A stretch of 64,000 nucleotides of DNA from Lunularia cruciata (taxonomy: Eukaryota; Streptophyta; Marchantiopsida; Lunulariales; Lunulariaceae): NCBI GenBank assembly GCA_948567375.1, contig OX419756.1, positions 68,178,552-68,242,551 on the forward strand, in the 5' to 3' direction. The notes under the pieces are model-generated. The model ran no database searches. It had not been told where the DNA came from and worked only from the letters and a program-made list of their open reading frames with translations. The first letter of the stretch is position 1; each line of letters starts with the position of its first letter. Below, piece after piece: positions 35,800 through 45,986 of the stretch. Both the position numbers and the translations under genes were made by a program.

Positions 35800-36960
35800 T
35801 AAGTAGCATAGGCATAGAAGAAAGGTCATGTAAAAGTTGAGTAAAGGTACCAAACTGTTTGAGAAATAAGGTCAATCAACTACAAGTGGGAAGGAAGTGT
35901 ATAGCAATTGAGGAGTTAGGAAGTACATAACAAACAAGCAGTGAAATTCTATAACATGGATGTTGTCACCAAGTTTTCACTCTATTGATCACTCAATATC
36001 TCATTTCTTACATACTAGTAAGATAGACCAATTGATCATCCTGCCAAAAAAGACTAGATTTATAAGTACAAGGTTGAAAGTCTTGATAATACTATGAAAT
36101 TTTGTTGTTAAGACTGTCAAGATTCCAACTAGATTGCAAATCTCAACGGGTTTCACTTAACATTGTTTTGTGTTGGGTGATATGTTGTGAATTGCGAGTG
36201 AGCAAAGTATACACATCCATACGAGAGTGATTGAACTTGTCTGGTGGAGAGAGTTAGATAGGAATCAAGGAGAAGAGGAAGTGTAAATGGGGGAGATACA
36301 CACCTTAAGCTAACAATGGCTTCTCAATTCCACACAAAGGAGAACATCTCAAATAGGAGTTAGTCTCATGATCATATGTTGGGTAATACTACCAGCAATA
36401 GCATAGTTTGTCTTGAACTCTAGGATGTTTGCTTGACTGGATGTTGAGATGTTGGAGTTTGGAAGTTAGTCATAATTCTTTGTAGGTACTGATTTTCACA
36501 ATAGAAAATAGTAATCCAAAGGGTAGTAAACTGTTGTACACTAGTCCAAAGTGCAATATAGTTGTTCAAGTGCTCTATGCAACTATTGTACACTAGTCCA
36601 AAGAGCAATAGAGCTATTCAAGTGCTATGTGCAAATACAATACTGATACATCTAACACATTAACATCTAAATTTATTACATCTTTAGCAAATAACCTTCT
36701 TCTACATGCATCTTATGTTCAATCTATGTGTGCCAAAAGAAAAAATTATCTAAGGCTTGTTGTGGTAGACAATTTTGCTCCTTTGCATGCTTTTCCTCTT
36801 ACACCTTACTTTGAATTTTCCTCAATGCTCTAATAACTAGCACTACTTCATTCTCCAAATGCTCTTCCATAATTCCTATTGTGTCCCTTAATACCAAAGA
36901 TTGAATGTTCAAGATCAAATCTAGGTGTTCTTCCTTCTCTTCTCCTCTTCAGGTTCTTCT
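35800..36960. other. Spacer between the MULE and Tigger pseudogenes
   Basis: No gene is seen. A 52-bp unit is tandemly duplicated at about 36531-36640 (TGTACACTAGTCCAAAG at 36535 and 36587). Confidence 0.7.
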
Positions 36961-36979
36961 TCATCAACAATGGTAGTGG

Positions 36980-38280
36980 TAGTCTCTAAAAGCTCTTCAT
37001 TGTTGAACTCTAGTTGTAGTAAGCTTTCAATAGACATAATGTCTCTAACCACAAGAGTAGACATTGAGGAGCTCATTATCTAGTGCCAATTCCTCATTGT
37101 GCAAGATACTTGCCAATGTTGCTTTTGCATTGGACATAATTGTCTTTTTTGGTATCTTCACCAAGAATTGGTAGTCCATCTCCAATACAAGGTGATAGGA
37201 TGTTTGTGTGTCTCCAACAATTAGCAATAATATCAATAGAAATATCATTCCATGCTAGTTTAACCCTTTTCATTGCTTGAAGTTGATCAACCTTGTAGAT
37301 GTTGATAGATTGACCATCCTCCTCATGATCAATAGCATGTTGAAGTTGAAATCCGTGATATAGTTTTTTCAAACAAGTAATAATTCTTGCTTCCATTGGT
37401 TGTATCTTGAAGGTAGATCTAGGTGGTAAGAAAAGAACTTCTACATGTGTAAGTGTCACATTGTTGCATATGTATGATGATGCATTGTCCATGATCAAGT
37501 AGATATGGCGGTTGGCAACGCTCATTTTATAGTCCACTTGATGAAGCCATTATTGAAAAAGAAGTGCAATCATCCAAGCCTTTTTGTTGTTGCAATAGTA
37601 GAACACAAGTTGAGTATACTTTTTTTTGTCAAGCATCTTGGCTTGGTGGCGTAGCCAATGAAGAAAGGTTCTAGCTTATCACTACCATAAACAATGAAGT
37701 CCAAGGCTACAATCAATCAAGTTTTATCCTTCTTTTCTCCTTCAATCTATCAAGAAGCTATTGTATGATCATGATCCATAGAGCAAAATAGGTTGGTTTA
37801 ATCCATATTATAAATATCACATAAGCATACTTGTTGGTCTTGAGCTTGATATCTTACAAAGCTATTGCTATTGCCATTACTTCCAAGTTGGATGAAGCAG
37901 ATTCTCCCTATGCTCAAACACTTTTCATTTCATGATTATCTTGAAATGATTCAAGCCAGCCTCTCAGAAAGTCAGGTTGTTTGCTATCGTAGATGCAAAG
38001 CTGGTCGGCAAACTTCTTGGCCTTTGCTTGAATCATAAGCCTAGACAAGCAAATTCCTTTGTGTTCACATTGAAGCACCTAATTTGCCAAAGCTTTGTCC
38101 AATTCCGAGTAAGTGACAAACGAGTCGCTTAACTTTCAGGTCAATAGAAATCATTTCAACAAATTCATTCTTTCTCTTTAGGATGTCGGGAATGGTACTT
38201 TGGGCCGATGTTTTTGAGAAACTAAACTCTTCATTTGCCAAATCTGCAAGTTGCTTTTGAGTCATCAATGGCATAGAATG
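36980..38280 (-). pseudogene. Tigger/pogo-type (CENP-B-like) transposase pseudogene
   Basis: On -, 38274-38065 opens with MTQKQLADLANEEFSFSK and STIPDILKRKNEF, the CENP-B N-terminal helix-turn-helix. The second, Tc5-type HTH follows (QAKAKKFADQL, GWLESFQDNH; about 38040-37900). The DDE domain begins around NMD*TNLF (first acidic residue near 37801). It continues through FIGYATKPRC and the open stretch 37537-37094: HIYLIMDNASSYI (second Asp, codon near 37489), VLFLPPRSTFKIQPMEARI (third acid is Glu near 37393) and KVKLAWNDI-like tail. Frameshifts and a stop in the first motif inactivate it. Confidence 0.85.
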
Positions 38281-38429
38281 AAATTTTGCACAAATTACAC
38301 ACTTTTAGTTTTTACAAAGATTACCATGAATAAGACTTTTTCTAGAAGGAGATATGATTACCCAAGACTATGAAGTGCCACTAAAAATATATACTTGAAA
38401 TCTGTCTTACAAGACTCTCAATACCAGTA

Positions 38430-38712
38430 AAGAGATGATATTGCAAATTGTTTCACTCGAACACTCGTATTGGTATACTCACCAATATGTTGTATGGAAA
38501 AATCTAGGGCACCAGACTCCCGACCTGTGCAGAAAAGATGATATTCAAACTTTGTTTCACGAATAACTCCAAAGGGCATAAGATAATAGAGTTTATTGCA
38601 CAAGGAGTATTAATCTTTACTGAAAAGTTGATATTTAAACTTGGATTCGTACAATAACTCAAACGGGTATAAGGTAAAGAAATAGAGTTTATTGTACAAA
38701 GAGTTCTTGGAA
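38430..38712. repeat. Degenerate ~90-100-bp tandem repeat
   Basis: AAAAGATGATATTCAAACTT (38534) and AAAAGTTGATATTTAAACTT (38624) head two units 90 bp apart, each followed by AATAACTC and ATAGAGTTTATTG. A weaker copy starts near 38432. Confidence 0.75.
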
Positions 38713-39139
38713 TATTAATGTTTTCGGTTCTTAGAATTTCATTGCTCACAAACTCTTGGACTTCTTGCAATATTGGCGTTTATAATTCTTAGATTTCTGC
38801 AGTTAAAAAATATTTGACTTATTGTTAAATCTGATTGCCTGTCGTATCCGGTACTAATGCCCACCACCGCAAGTACCGAAATTGATAGGTTACACTATAT
38901 TTTCAATTATACTAACTTGTAATGGTATGGTTAAAATAAAAAAATAAAAATTTATACTAACTTGTAATGTTAATTTTCAAATTAAAAAATAGAAAATATC
39001 CTTCAAAGTTGCAGTAGAATATAACAAGAGCAACACCAATGAATGACCAGCATATAACCATCGCCCCATCCGTGCGTCTTGCTACTACAAGGGTGGGCGG
39101 AAGGCATAAGCCTCATGTCTAACATCCCGCGGGTCGCGG

Positions 39140-40991
39140 TCTGGAGCCAATCAGTACTAGTACAAAGGCAAGTTGCCTCCTAGCAGCGGCGCGACCAACG
39201 CCATTATCAGGACGTCAGGCAGCTGACGATTTTGGCGACGATACTGAAGGAGAGTTTAGGGTTGCTCTGTTTCTCGTAGCTTTAAACCCTAATCCATCAG
39301 AAGGAGATGTACAGTACTTTGTTCCAGTCACCATTCGAACAGCGGTGTTCTTGTACCTGGTTTTGCTGTTCTTGTATAGCTGGCATTCAAAGTTGTCCGT
39401 GGCGCGCCTGATCGGACGGTCCAACATCCGCTGCTGATTCTCCAGCCTTTTGTCATCTGACTAATCTGCTATGTTTGGCATGAGTTCGTCCTCCTACCTC
39501 TCTTTCTTCCAGCATCACATTTCTTCAGGAAACGTGTCGAATTTGAAAAAATGCGTTTGCTTGTACGTTGAAGAGAGATAGGGCGGTAAACTCTGAACAT
39601 GACGAATTGATCACAGTAGCCTAGAGGTTCAGGATACTTATGCTAGGAATTACATGAGAGCCTGGTGCAGTCCTTGTGATTGATATTTGGGGACTTTACC
39701 TCAGTGTTATCGAATTTGAACAAGGAAACGTAGTCGGCTTTCGGCTGAGAAGGTGACCCTTGAATTTGCCACGACTGACTATTTCATGTGGAGACTATTT
39801 TGGTTGTGATACTGGCGTGAACTTGGTTTATGTGAACTTCATATTTGCTGGAATTTTGCAGTGTAGAATTTGCAGGAGTTGAATTCAAACCGCTGGGGTC
39901 ATAGGGGGGCGCAGAATCCGATTCTTTTCTATGGGTGTATCCTGCTTTTAGTTTGCGTGTTGATTAGGTGGATTTCAAGTAGACTGGGAGGTTGCAAGGT
40001 GAACATGTGGATGTGCTGTCAGCGAATTTCAGCTCGTCCCCTGGTAATGTGTTGTATTGGAGTGAGGAGTCACAGCGTTTCTTTGTTGTTTTTTCTCTCT
40101 TCTTATAGCAGCAAGGTTTTCTGAGGTTGTCGATTGCCCACCGTGAATGTGTCTCGGTAATACAGAAACGCAAGCGAATTTGTTGTCCGTGTTATGGAAA
40201 ATTTCAGAATCTATTTGAGTCATTTCGCAGAAGCTTTGATTCGGGTTGTTTAGGGTTTTACATTCGTCACAGACGTTATTCAGGCCTTAGAGGATACTAG
40301 CTTTGGCATTCATAGTTATGGCCAGATTGCTAGGTGTCGGTTCCCAGGAACTCAAGCGAATTCCAGGTTTACTATCTGCAAGCTAGGCAATAAAAAGTAG
40401 AGGTCTATCTGTAAGCCTGCTATCCTTTCTGCACATCTTTCAGGAGTCAGTGTGAGACGGGGTGAGTGCTGGTTGGTTCGAAGTTTAGGGTTTGTGGTTA
40501 GTCGAAGTGGTCACTAAAATTTTTAATTATGAGATGGACAGGCCGGGGAACTCGTCTGTTGTACTTATCCAATTGTCTGGTGTTGGTGAAGAAACAGGAA
40601 ATGAGACTTAATTTTTTCTGGTACAGATTGGGAACTGCCTCCAACAGTTGGTCGCGAGGGGCAATGATAATTGCTAGTGTTGGGAATTTCCGTAATGTCT
40701 TATTGGCGTAGATCTGATCAGGAGTGGAGCTGGATTTTCAAGAGTATGTGTTTGCGCAAAATTTTAGTGTTTGTCCTCTCTGCTTACTGAATCATTGTCG
40801 ATTTATTGCAGGTACTCTAGTCGACAAATTCTTACCATCTAAAGAGAGACTCTTCCTTCTCGTCATGATCACCAAAAGATACCGGCTGCTGAGTTGCGGG
40901 GATCATCGACCTCTGCCTGTCGTTGGCCTTCGACACACTGCTACCATTTTGTGAAAGATTGGTGAATCTTACTTGAATCTTTGGGCCAGAT
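39140..40991 (+). promoter_or_regulatory. Promoter and 5' leader region of the RRP1 gene
   Basis: Base composition shifts from AT-rich repeats to a more balanced GC content here. A CCAAT box (AGCCAATCAG) lies at about 39146. Four telo-box motifs, AAACCCTAA or its complement, lie at 39255-39263, 39284-39292, 40250-40258 and 40484-40493. Telo boxes are characteristic of plant ribosomal-protein and ribosome-biogenesis promoters. The leader may contain an intron: GG^GTGAGTG at 40462 and TTTATTGCAG^G at 40811 would make a good pair, but transcript data are not available here. Confidence 0.6.
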
Positions 40992-42968
40992 ATGGCAGAA
41001 TCTGGGGTGGCTTTGTCTCAGGGCCCCAATCCTGGTCTAACAAGAAAACTTGCGTCCACGGACAAGAAGACACGAGATAAGGCTGTAGCACTACTCGCGC
41101 TATGGATAGCATGTCAACAGGATGTGGAGGAAGATAATTTAAAAAAGGTTTGGAAGGGGTTGTTCTACTGTGTCTGGCACTCAGACAAAGCACCCGTACA
41201 GGCAGAACTAATAGAAAATCTAGCCAGTCTTCTTGAGAAGGCAGATGTGGATGTATCCATAACATTCTTCAAGGTTTTCCTCTCAACCATGAGAAGAGAA
41301 TGGGGTGGCATTGACAGATTGCGGTTGGACAAATTTTATCTTTTGCTGAGAAGATTTCTGGCTCATATGTTCAAGGTCATGGAGTCCAGGGGATGGGACC
41401 AGGCGGTTATTGTCAAATTCATGGCAGCACTGGAGGAAAGAGCATTTTTTGCTAAGGATCGATTTCCAGCGCTCGGAGTAAACCTCCACTTTACAGATGT
41501 TTACTTGGATGAGTTTCGGAAGTTCCTCCCTGTACCTAGAGGGGTGCTGGAGCCCCTTCTTGAACCATTCTTTTCCATTTTGTCGCGGAGCACCGAGAAA
41601 CCCATGCTGAAGAGAGTAAGAGATAGCATATTTAACCCTTTAGTGGAAGATGGACAAAACCTGACCCAAGATGTCAATGAAAAGCGAGGGGTTGAGAAGA
41701 AGGCTCAAAGTCTTGGTTTCCTTCTGCCTTCCACACCTGTGGCTTCTCGGCTTTTTGATCTGGCTTCATCCGCATCTACTCCTCAAGCTAACAGGAAGGT
41801 TCTGTATGAACTTCATGACGAGTTCAGCAAGGTAGCGAAGTTACTGGAGACAGTTGATGGGAGTATCTATGATAGTTGGTTTCAGTCGAAGCAAGGCAAT
41901 ACTTTAGGAAAGTATGCAGGGCAGGCGGTATCAAGTTTACCGGAGGAGTTGCTAGAAGAAGGTGGTGGAGGGACTCGAAGTAGACTTCGAAGAAAGCAGG
42001 CTAGAGCGCAAGCATTGGGTGTGAAGGACACCATATCATTCAAATCGAAGAAGGGAAGTAAATCAAAATTACTTCAGAGTAAGAAGAAGCACGATGATGA
42101 CAGTCACGCAGTGATCGTTGAAAATGGGGATGGCGAGATCCATATGCCAGAACCAACCGGGGAGGAAGAGGACGTTCTGCAGGAAGGATCTACGAGAAAG
42201 AAGCGCAATCCCAATAACACTGTTATCACTGTTGGCACGAATCTTCCGCTCTTGCAGAAACGACTTTCAAAGAAGAAAGACAAGAAAAAGAAAAAGGAGC
42301 TCGCCGCTCTAGCCGGTTTTGGAGGTACAGAAGGAAAGGAAATCACACTAGACACTCCTGCCGTTCAAACGACAGCCACTCCAGTTAGTGTGATCGAGAA
42401 TGGTCACCAAAGCATCAATGATGTGACAATGAACTTGGAGAAACAGTTTGATTTCGTCGCCGCTGAAGATCAAAATGGAACTCCCAACAGATCCAGCCCA
42501 GCTGCGCCGTCTTCTGATGCTTCATGTGAAACGCGGAGCAAGAGGAAGAGGAAGAAGGACAAGTCCACAGGGCACACCACCCCAAATTCAGAGGTTACAC
42601 CTAATGATCTTCAAAACGCGGTAGCGCTAGCGCCTACACCTGTGAAGAGCGACGCCGCACCGACGGATGGTAACGAAGAATCTGTGAAGAAGAGCAAGAA
42701 GGTACGTTTTGCTCTGAGAAACAACATTGTTTGGAAGCCCCAAGGTCCACTTCCTCCACTTTCTGTTAGGACTCCTCCATCGGCTACTCCTCGAGGCAGT
42801 GCTTTGAAAGCAGGAGTATCTCCAGGACCTATCCGGACGAGACCAATTCGCGCCAGAACTGGAACCAGTCTTAAGTCAAGGAAACGAGCTTCAAAGCAAT
42901 ATATCTCGGCATCTGCTCAGAAGCCAACAAGAACTTCCACAAGGAAAGTGAGACGGACAAGTTTGTAA
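40992..42968 (+). CDS. RRP1: RRP1-like nucleolar protein, Nop52 family, 658 aa
   Basis: This is an uninterrupted reading frame and the best gene in the window. RRP1/Nop52 proteins act in the nucleolus on pre-rRNA processing for the 60S subunit. Residues about 14-215 are the Nop52 domain (KLASTDKKTRDKAVALLALW, FYCVWHSDKAPVQAEL, DRLRLDKFYLLLRRF, and the HFTDVYLDEF segment). A low-complexity, Lys-rich tail follows, with basic runs at 427-435 and 517-522 that suit nuclear/nucleolar import. The C-terminus has K570-V-R-F573, a PP1-docking RVxF-type match, followed by PPSATPRGSALK, as in plant homologues. The ATG has purine at -3 and G at +4, and an in-frame TGA at 40974-40976 rules out extension. 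No intron is needed in the CDS. Telo boxes upstream support the assignment. Confidence 0.92.
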   Translation: MAESGVALSQGPNPGLTRKLASTDKKTRDKAVALLALWIACQQDVEEDNLKKVWKGLFYCVWHSDKAPVQAELIENLASLLEKADVDVSITFFKVFLSTMRREWGGIDRLRLDKFYLLLRRFLAHMFKVMESRGWDQAVIVKFMAALEERAFFAKDRFPALGVNLHFTDVYLDEFRKFLPVPRGVLEPLLEPFFSILSRSTEKPMLKRVRDSIFNPLVEDGQNLTQDVNEKRGVEKKAQSLGFLLPSTPVASRLFDLASSASTPQANRKVLYELHDEFSKVAKLLETVDGSIYDSWFQSKQGNTLGKYAGQAVSSLPEELLEEGGGGTRSRLRRKQARAQALGVKDTISFKSKKGSKSKLLQSKKKHDDDSHAVIVENGDGEIHMPEPTGEEEDVLQEGSTRKKRNPNNTVITVGTNLPLLQKRLSKKKDKKKKKELAALAGFGGTEGKEITLDTPAVQTTATPVSVIENGHQSINDVTMNLEKQFDFVAAEDQNGTPNRSSPAAPSSDASCETRSKRKRKKDKSTGHTTPNSEVTPNDLQNAVALAPTPVKSDAAPTDGNEESVKKSKKVRFALRNNIVWKPQGPLPPLSVRTPPSATPRGSALKAGVSPGPIRTRPIRARTGTSLKSRKRASKQYISASAQKPTRTSTRKVRRTSL

Positions 42969-45900
42969 GAAATCTGGGATAAGAAATCTGGGATAAGGTC
43001 CTCTGACTCTCCAAGAATTTGGACGCCTTTAGACACGGGCCCCTGAGGGAGGGTGGATGTCAGCTAAAAGATACAACCAACAGCTTATTGACTTTGACTA
43101 AAGAGTTGCTTACAAGTGGTAGTCTTGATGCATATAGAATCTAGTCCCATTCTTACTCCTATCTGGTGCCTAGCCTGACTGAAGCAGGACTTGCTCCACT
43201 GTTAGTGAAGGGAACGAGGGTCGTTGAAAGACTGGCTGAGTCCTTAGTCATTCCAAGGAGAATTGCAACATATCAGGGCCTGCGTGGTCCTGAATGCTTT
43301 CTACTGTATAAACGTGAACATAAGAAATATGTTTACGAGTTTGAGTTGGGTTTCTCCGAGATAGTAGAACACATTCATTCAGGCCAGGGACTAAAGCACG
43401 AGATAGTGCTTTGTCTGGTTTCCCGTGTACGTTTCAAGGCCCCCCGATTTCGTAAGCAAGCATATTTTGCTATCCAGGAACATATATGAATTCTTGCTCG
43501 TCTCCTGTGAGTCTTGCATCCTCTTTATGTTGCATCCTCGTTATCTTGAGAAAGGCTCCCCACCGTCTGATCAAGTTTCAGTTGAAATTGCCGCTTACTC
43601 CACGTCGTTTTCCTATCTGTCAGTGGACTTTGTGCTCAGGGTTTGATTATCCACTTCCTCCTGTATTCAGCTCCTACTGTTGCTGTCATTCTTGACTTCT
43701 ATTTTCCACCAGTTGTGGGGTCCAACTTGTATAATTAGGAACATCCCCTGGCTCAAGTAGTTCTCAGTTTACTACTGAATCTGCCCAATAAGGCGTCTGT
43801 TTCCAACGGCGAGAGAAAAGATGGTGGTGAGAAGTTGAGAAGCTTTGCTATTCTCTCAGAGGTGTTCTGAATCATGCGAGGATCTCCGCAGGGAGCAACC
43901 AGAAGAGGAACTGTGGTTTTGAAGTTTACCTCATCACAGATGGCGCTCGCGGCCCACCTGACCATTGATTTGGAATTCAATTTGTATGATATCCAGGCCT
44001 TTCAGCAAATCTTTTTTCACCAACAAGGAGCATGGTCTTTTGGCCTCTTTAATCGCGAGGAAGTGCACATACATCAGTAGCAACGTCGCTGGCGTCTACT
44101 GTCCCAATACACTGTCACACCCTTCCCGACATTGAACCTTCCAAGATCACTTATCACACCTGAATGCCAACACTACCACGACACGTTGGGGGACTGTCTC
44201 ATCAGGAGTCATCCCAAATGTTTTGTAGTGAGATCACCTGAAGACTTAGATACGCTCGTAGTACACACACTCAGACCATATCTAAATCTTCTATCTGGAA
44301 GTGCCCGTATTCCCAAGTCACGTACTCGTGCAGAAAGGTACATGACCATCTCTTTTTGATGTGGAGATCAGTTCGACAGGGACCCAAACACTACGGGGAA
44401 CTTGGATGTTCGACAACGTGCAGGAGTGTTTAGAACAATTTTTTGAAGGAGCTATAAGTTGGGAGGTTCACTCTGTTTAATGAGGATAGAGAAATGGAAA
44501 CGGTAGGAATATAGTTGATAAATAATGTGAACCAAGTGAGCCAATAAGTAATACCGATACTTAATACATGTTTTGCACTTAATTGAGGCTATTGAGACTA
44601 ATCACAGACAACAATGTAAGGTATCGAATTCAGAGTCTTTGATAGCATCAAATCGAATTTTGCTAATGTGGAAATTTCCTGAACGTTACAAAAGACAATT
44701 TGCCAATTTTGCGTAGAGAAGACGCTCGGAGTAAACAGAAGTGAAACGAAAAATGATTATCATGTTCTAGCATTACAACTGTAAAAAATTAGGGCCTTCA
44801 CATTGAACCAAACTTTGAACCAAATTATACAAAGTGGCTTCACATGTGAGTGAGATATCTTAGAATGTCAAACTCACCGCTTTTTATCTTTTATCATGTG
44901 TTTTAATGGCTATATTCAAGACAAAGGAACTTATGATTACTAACCCCAAAATATTAATTTAAACTTGGGGCACATCAGCTATTATTGCTGCAAAAGAGTA
45001 GAGAATAATTGATTGTTTTACTACTTTCTACCATGACCACTCAAGCGAACAACCAGAAACACATCCTGTGGGACAACATTTAGGTTTAGACCTTCTGGAT
45101 TAATCATAATCTAGGACGAAGAAATTCAATTACAAAGTATAAAGGTGTAGCGAAAAAGGAACGTACTTTAATCATTCGTTATCGTCTTAGTGTTGTTGAA
45201 AGCTTGATCTTCTACATACTTCCAACTCTCGCAGTGTAGTTGTGGATCCTGCGTGATCTAACTAGAATGATTCTCTGATACGAAACAGAGGGGTACCTTG
45301 CTAAGAATAAGGAACTCTGTGTTTCCAAATCCTCATCCGGCTGTATTCATTGAATATGGAAGTAGCTTCCTCATAACATCTTTAAGAGCTAACATTCTCT
45401 ACTTTCAAGAGACATGCGTGCTTATGCGAGTTAAGATATTGGATATATGAGGACAGAAGCCGTTCGAGGAACGGGGGTTCAAGAACTCATTGAATGCATA
45501 TGAAATGTAGATGAAATGGCAATAGAATGAAAGCAGGACTGACCAAAAAATATGCGAATAGGAGATGAAATCTAATTCATAAAAGCATGTATTGTCAAGA
45601 AAAGAATCTGTGTACTGTGCATAAGATATGTGTACATGTTTACTGCAGGAAACGATTTGGTTCTCTCATAGAGCTTACATCTGCAGGACATGTTCATGAG
45701 ATTTGGATCGGACTTATGTTATATTGTCGTGAAATGTGAAGCATAGTGATGACATGATGTCTGGGCCTCCTTCCGGTTAATACGAAAATCAATAACTGCC
45801 TTTTTGAGGCCTCCTAGAGGACATATCCAGACACTGTGAAGTTTCACATGGCTGTTGCAAAATGAAGTGCTTCTGCACCTACATGAGATTCATAAATTAT

Positions 45901-45986
45901 GCATGGCAGTTTACCCAAGCCCCTACACAACCTGGAGAATCAGAGCTAAACTTGAAGACTCTCGCTCGATGTTCTGTATGTCCTGT
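42969..45986. other. Intergenic region between convergent genes
   Basis: The first part is the 3' untranslated region of RRP1, opening with a doubled AAGAAATCTGGGAT. Open stretches up to 107 codons (for example 43166-43489) have no recognisable domain. No transposable element is obvious, so the region differs from the flanking repeat DNA. I could not place a poly(A) signal with confidence. Confidence 0.5.

Noticed and set aside
39215-39427. 70-codon - strand open stretch next to the telo boxes
   Set aside because: Considered as a divergent gene, but there are no motifs and it covers the promoter elements of RRP1.
43166-43489. 107-codon + strand open stretch after RRP1
   Set aside because: No recognisable domain; lies in the probable 3' untranslated region.
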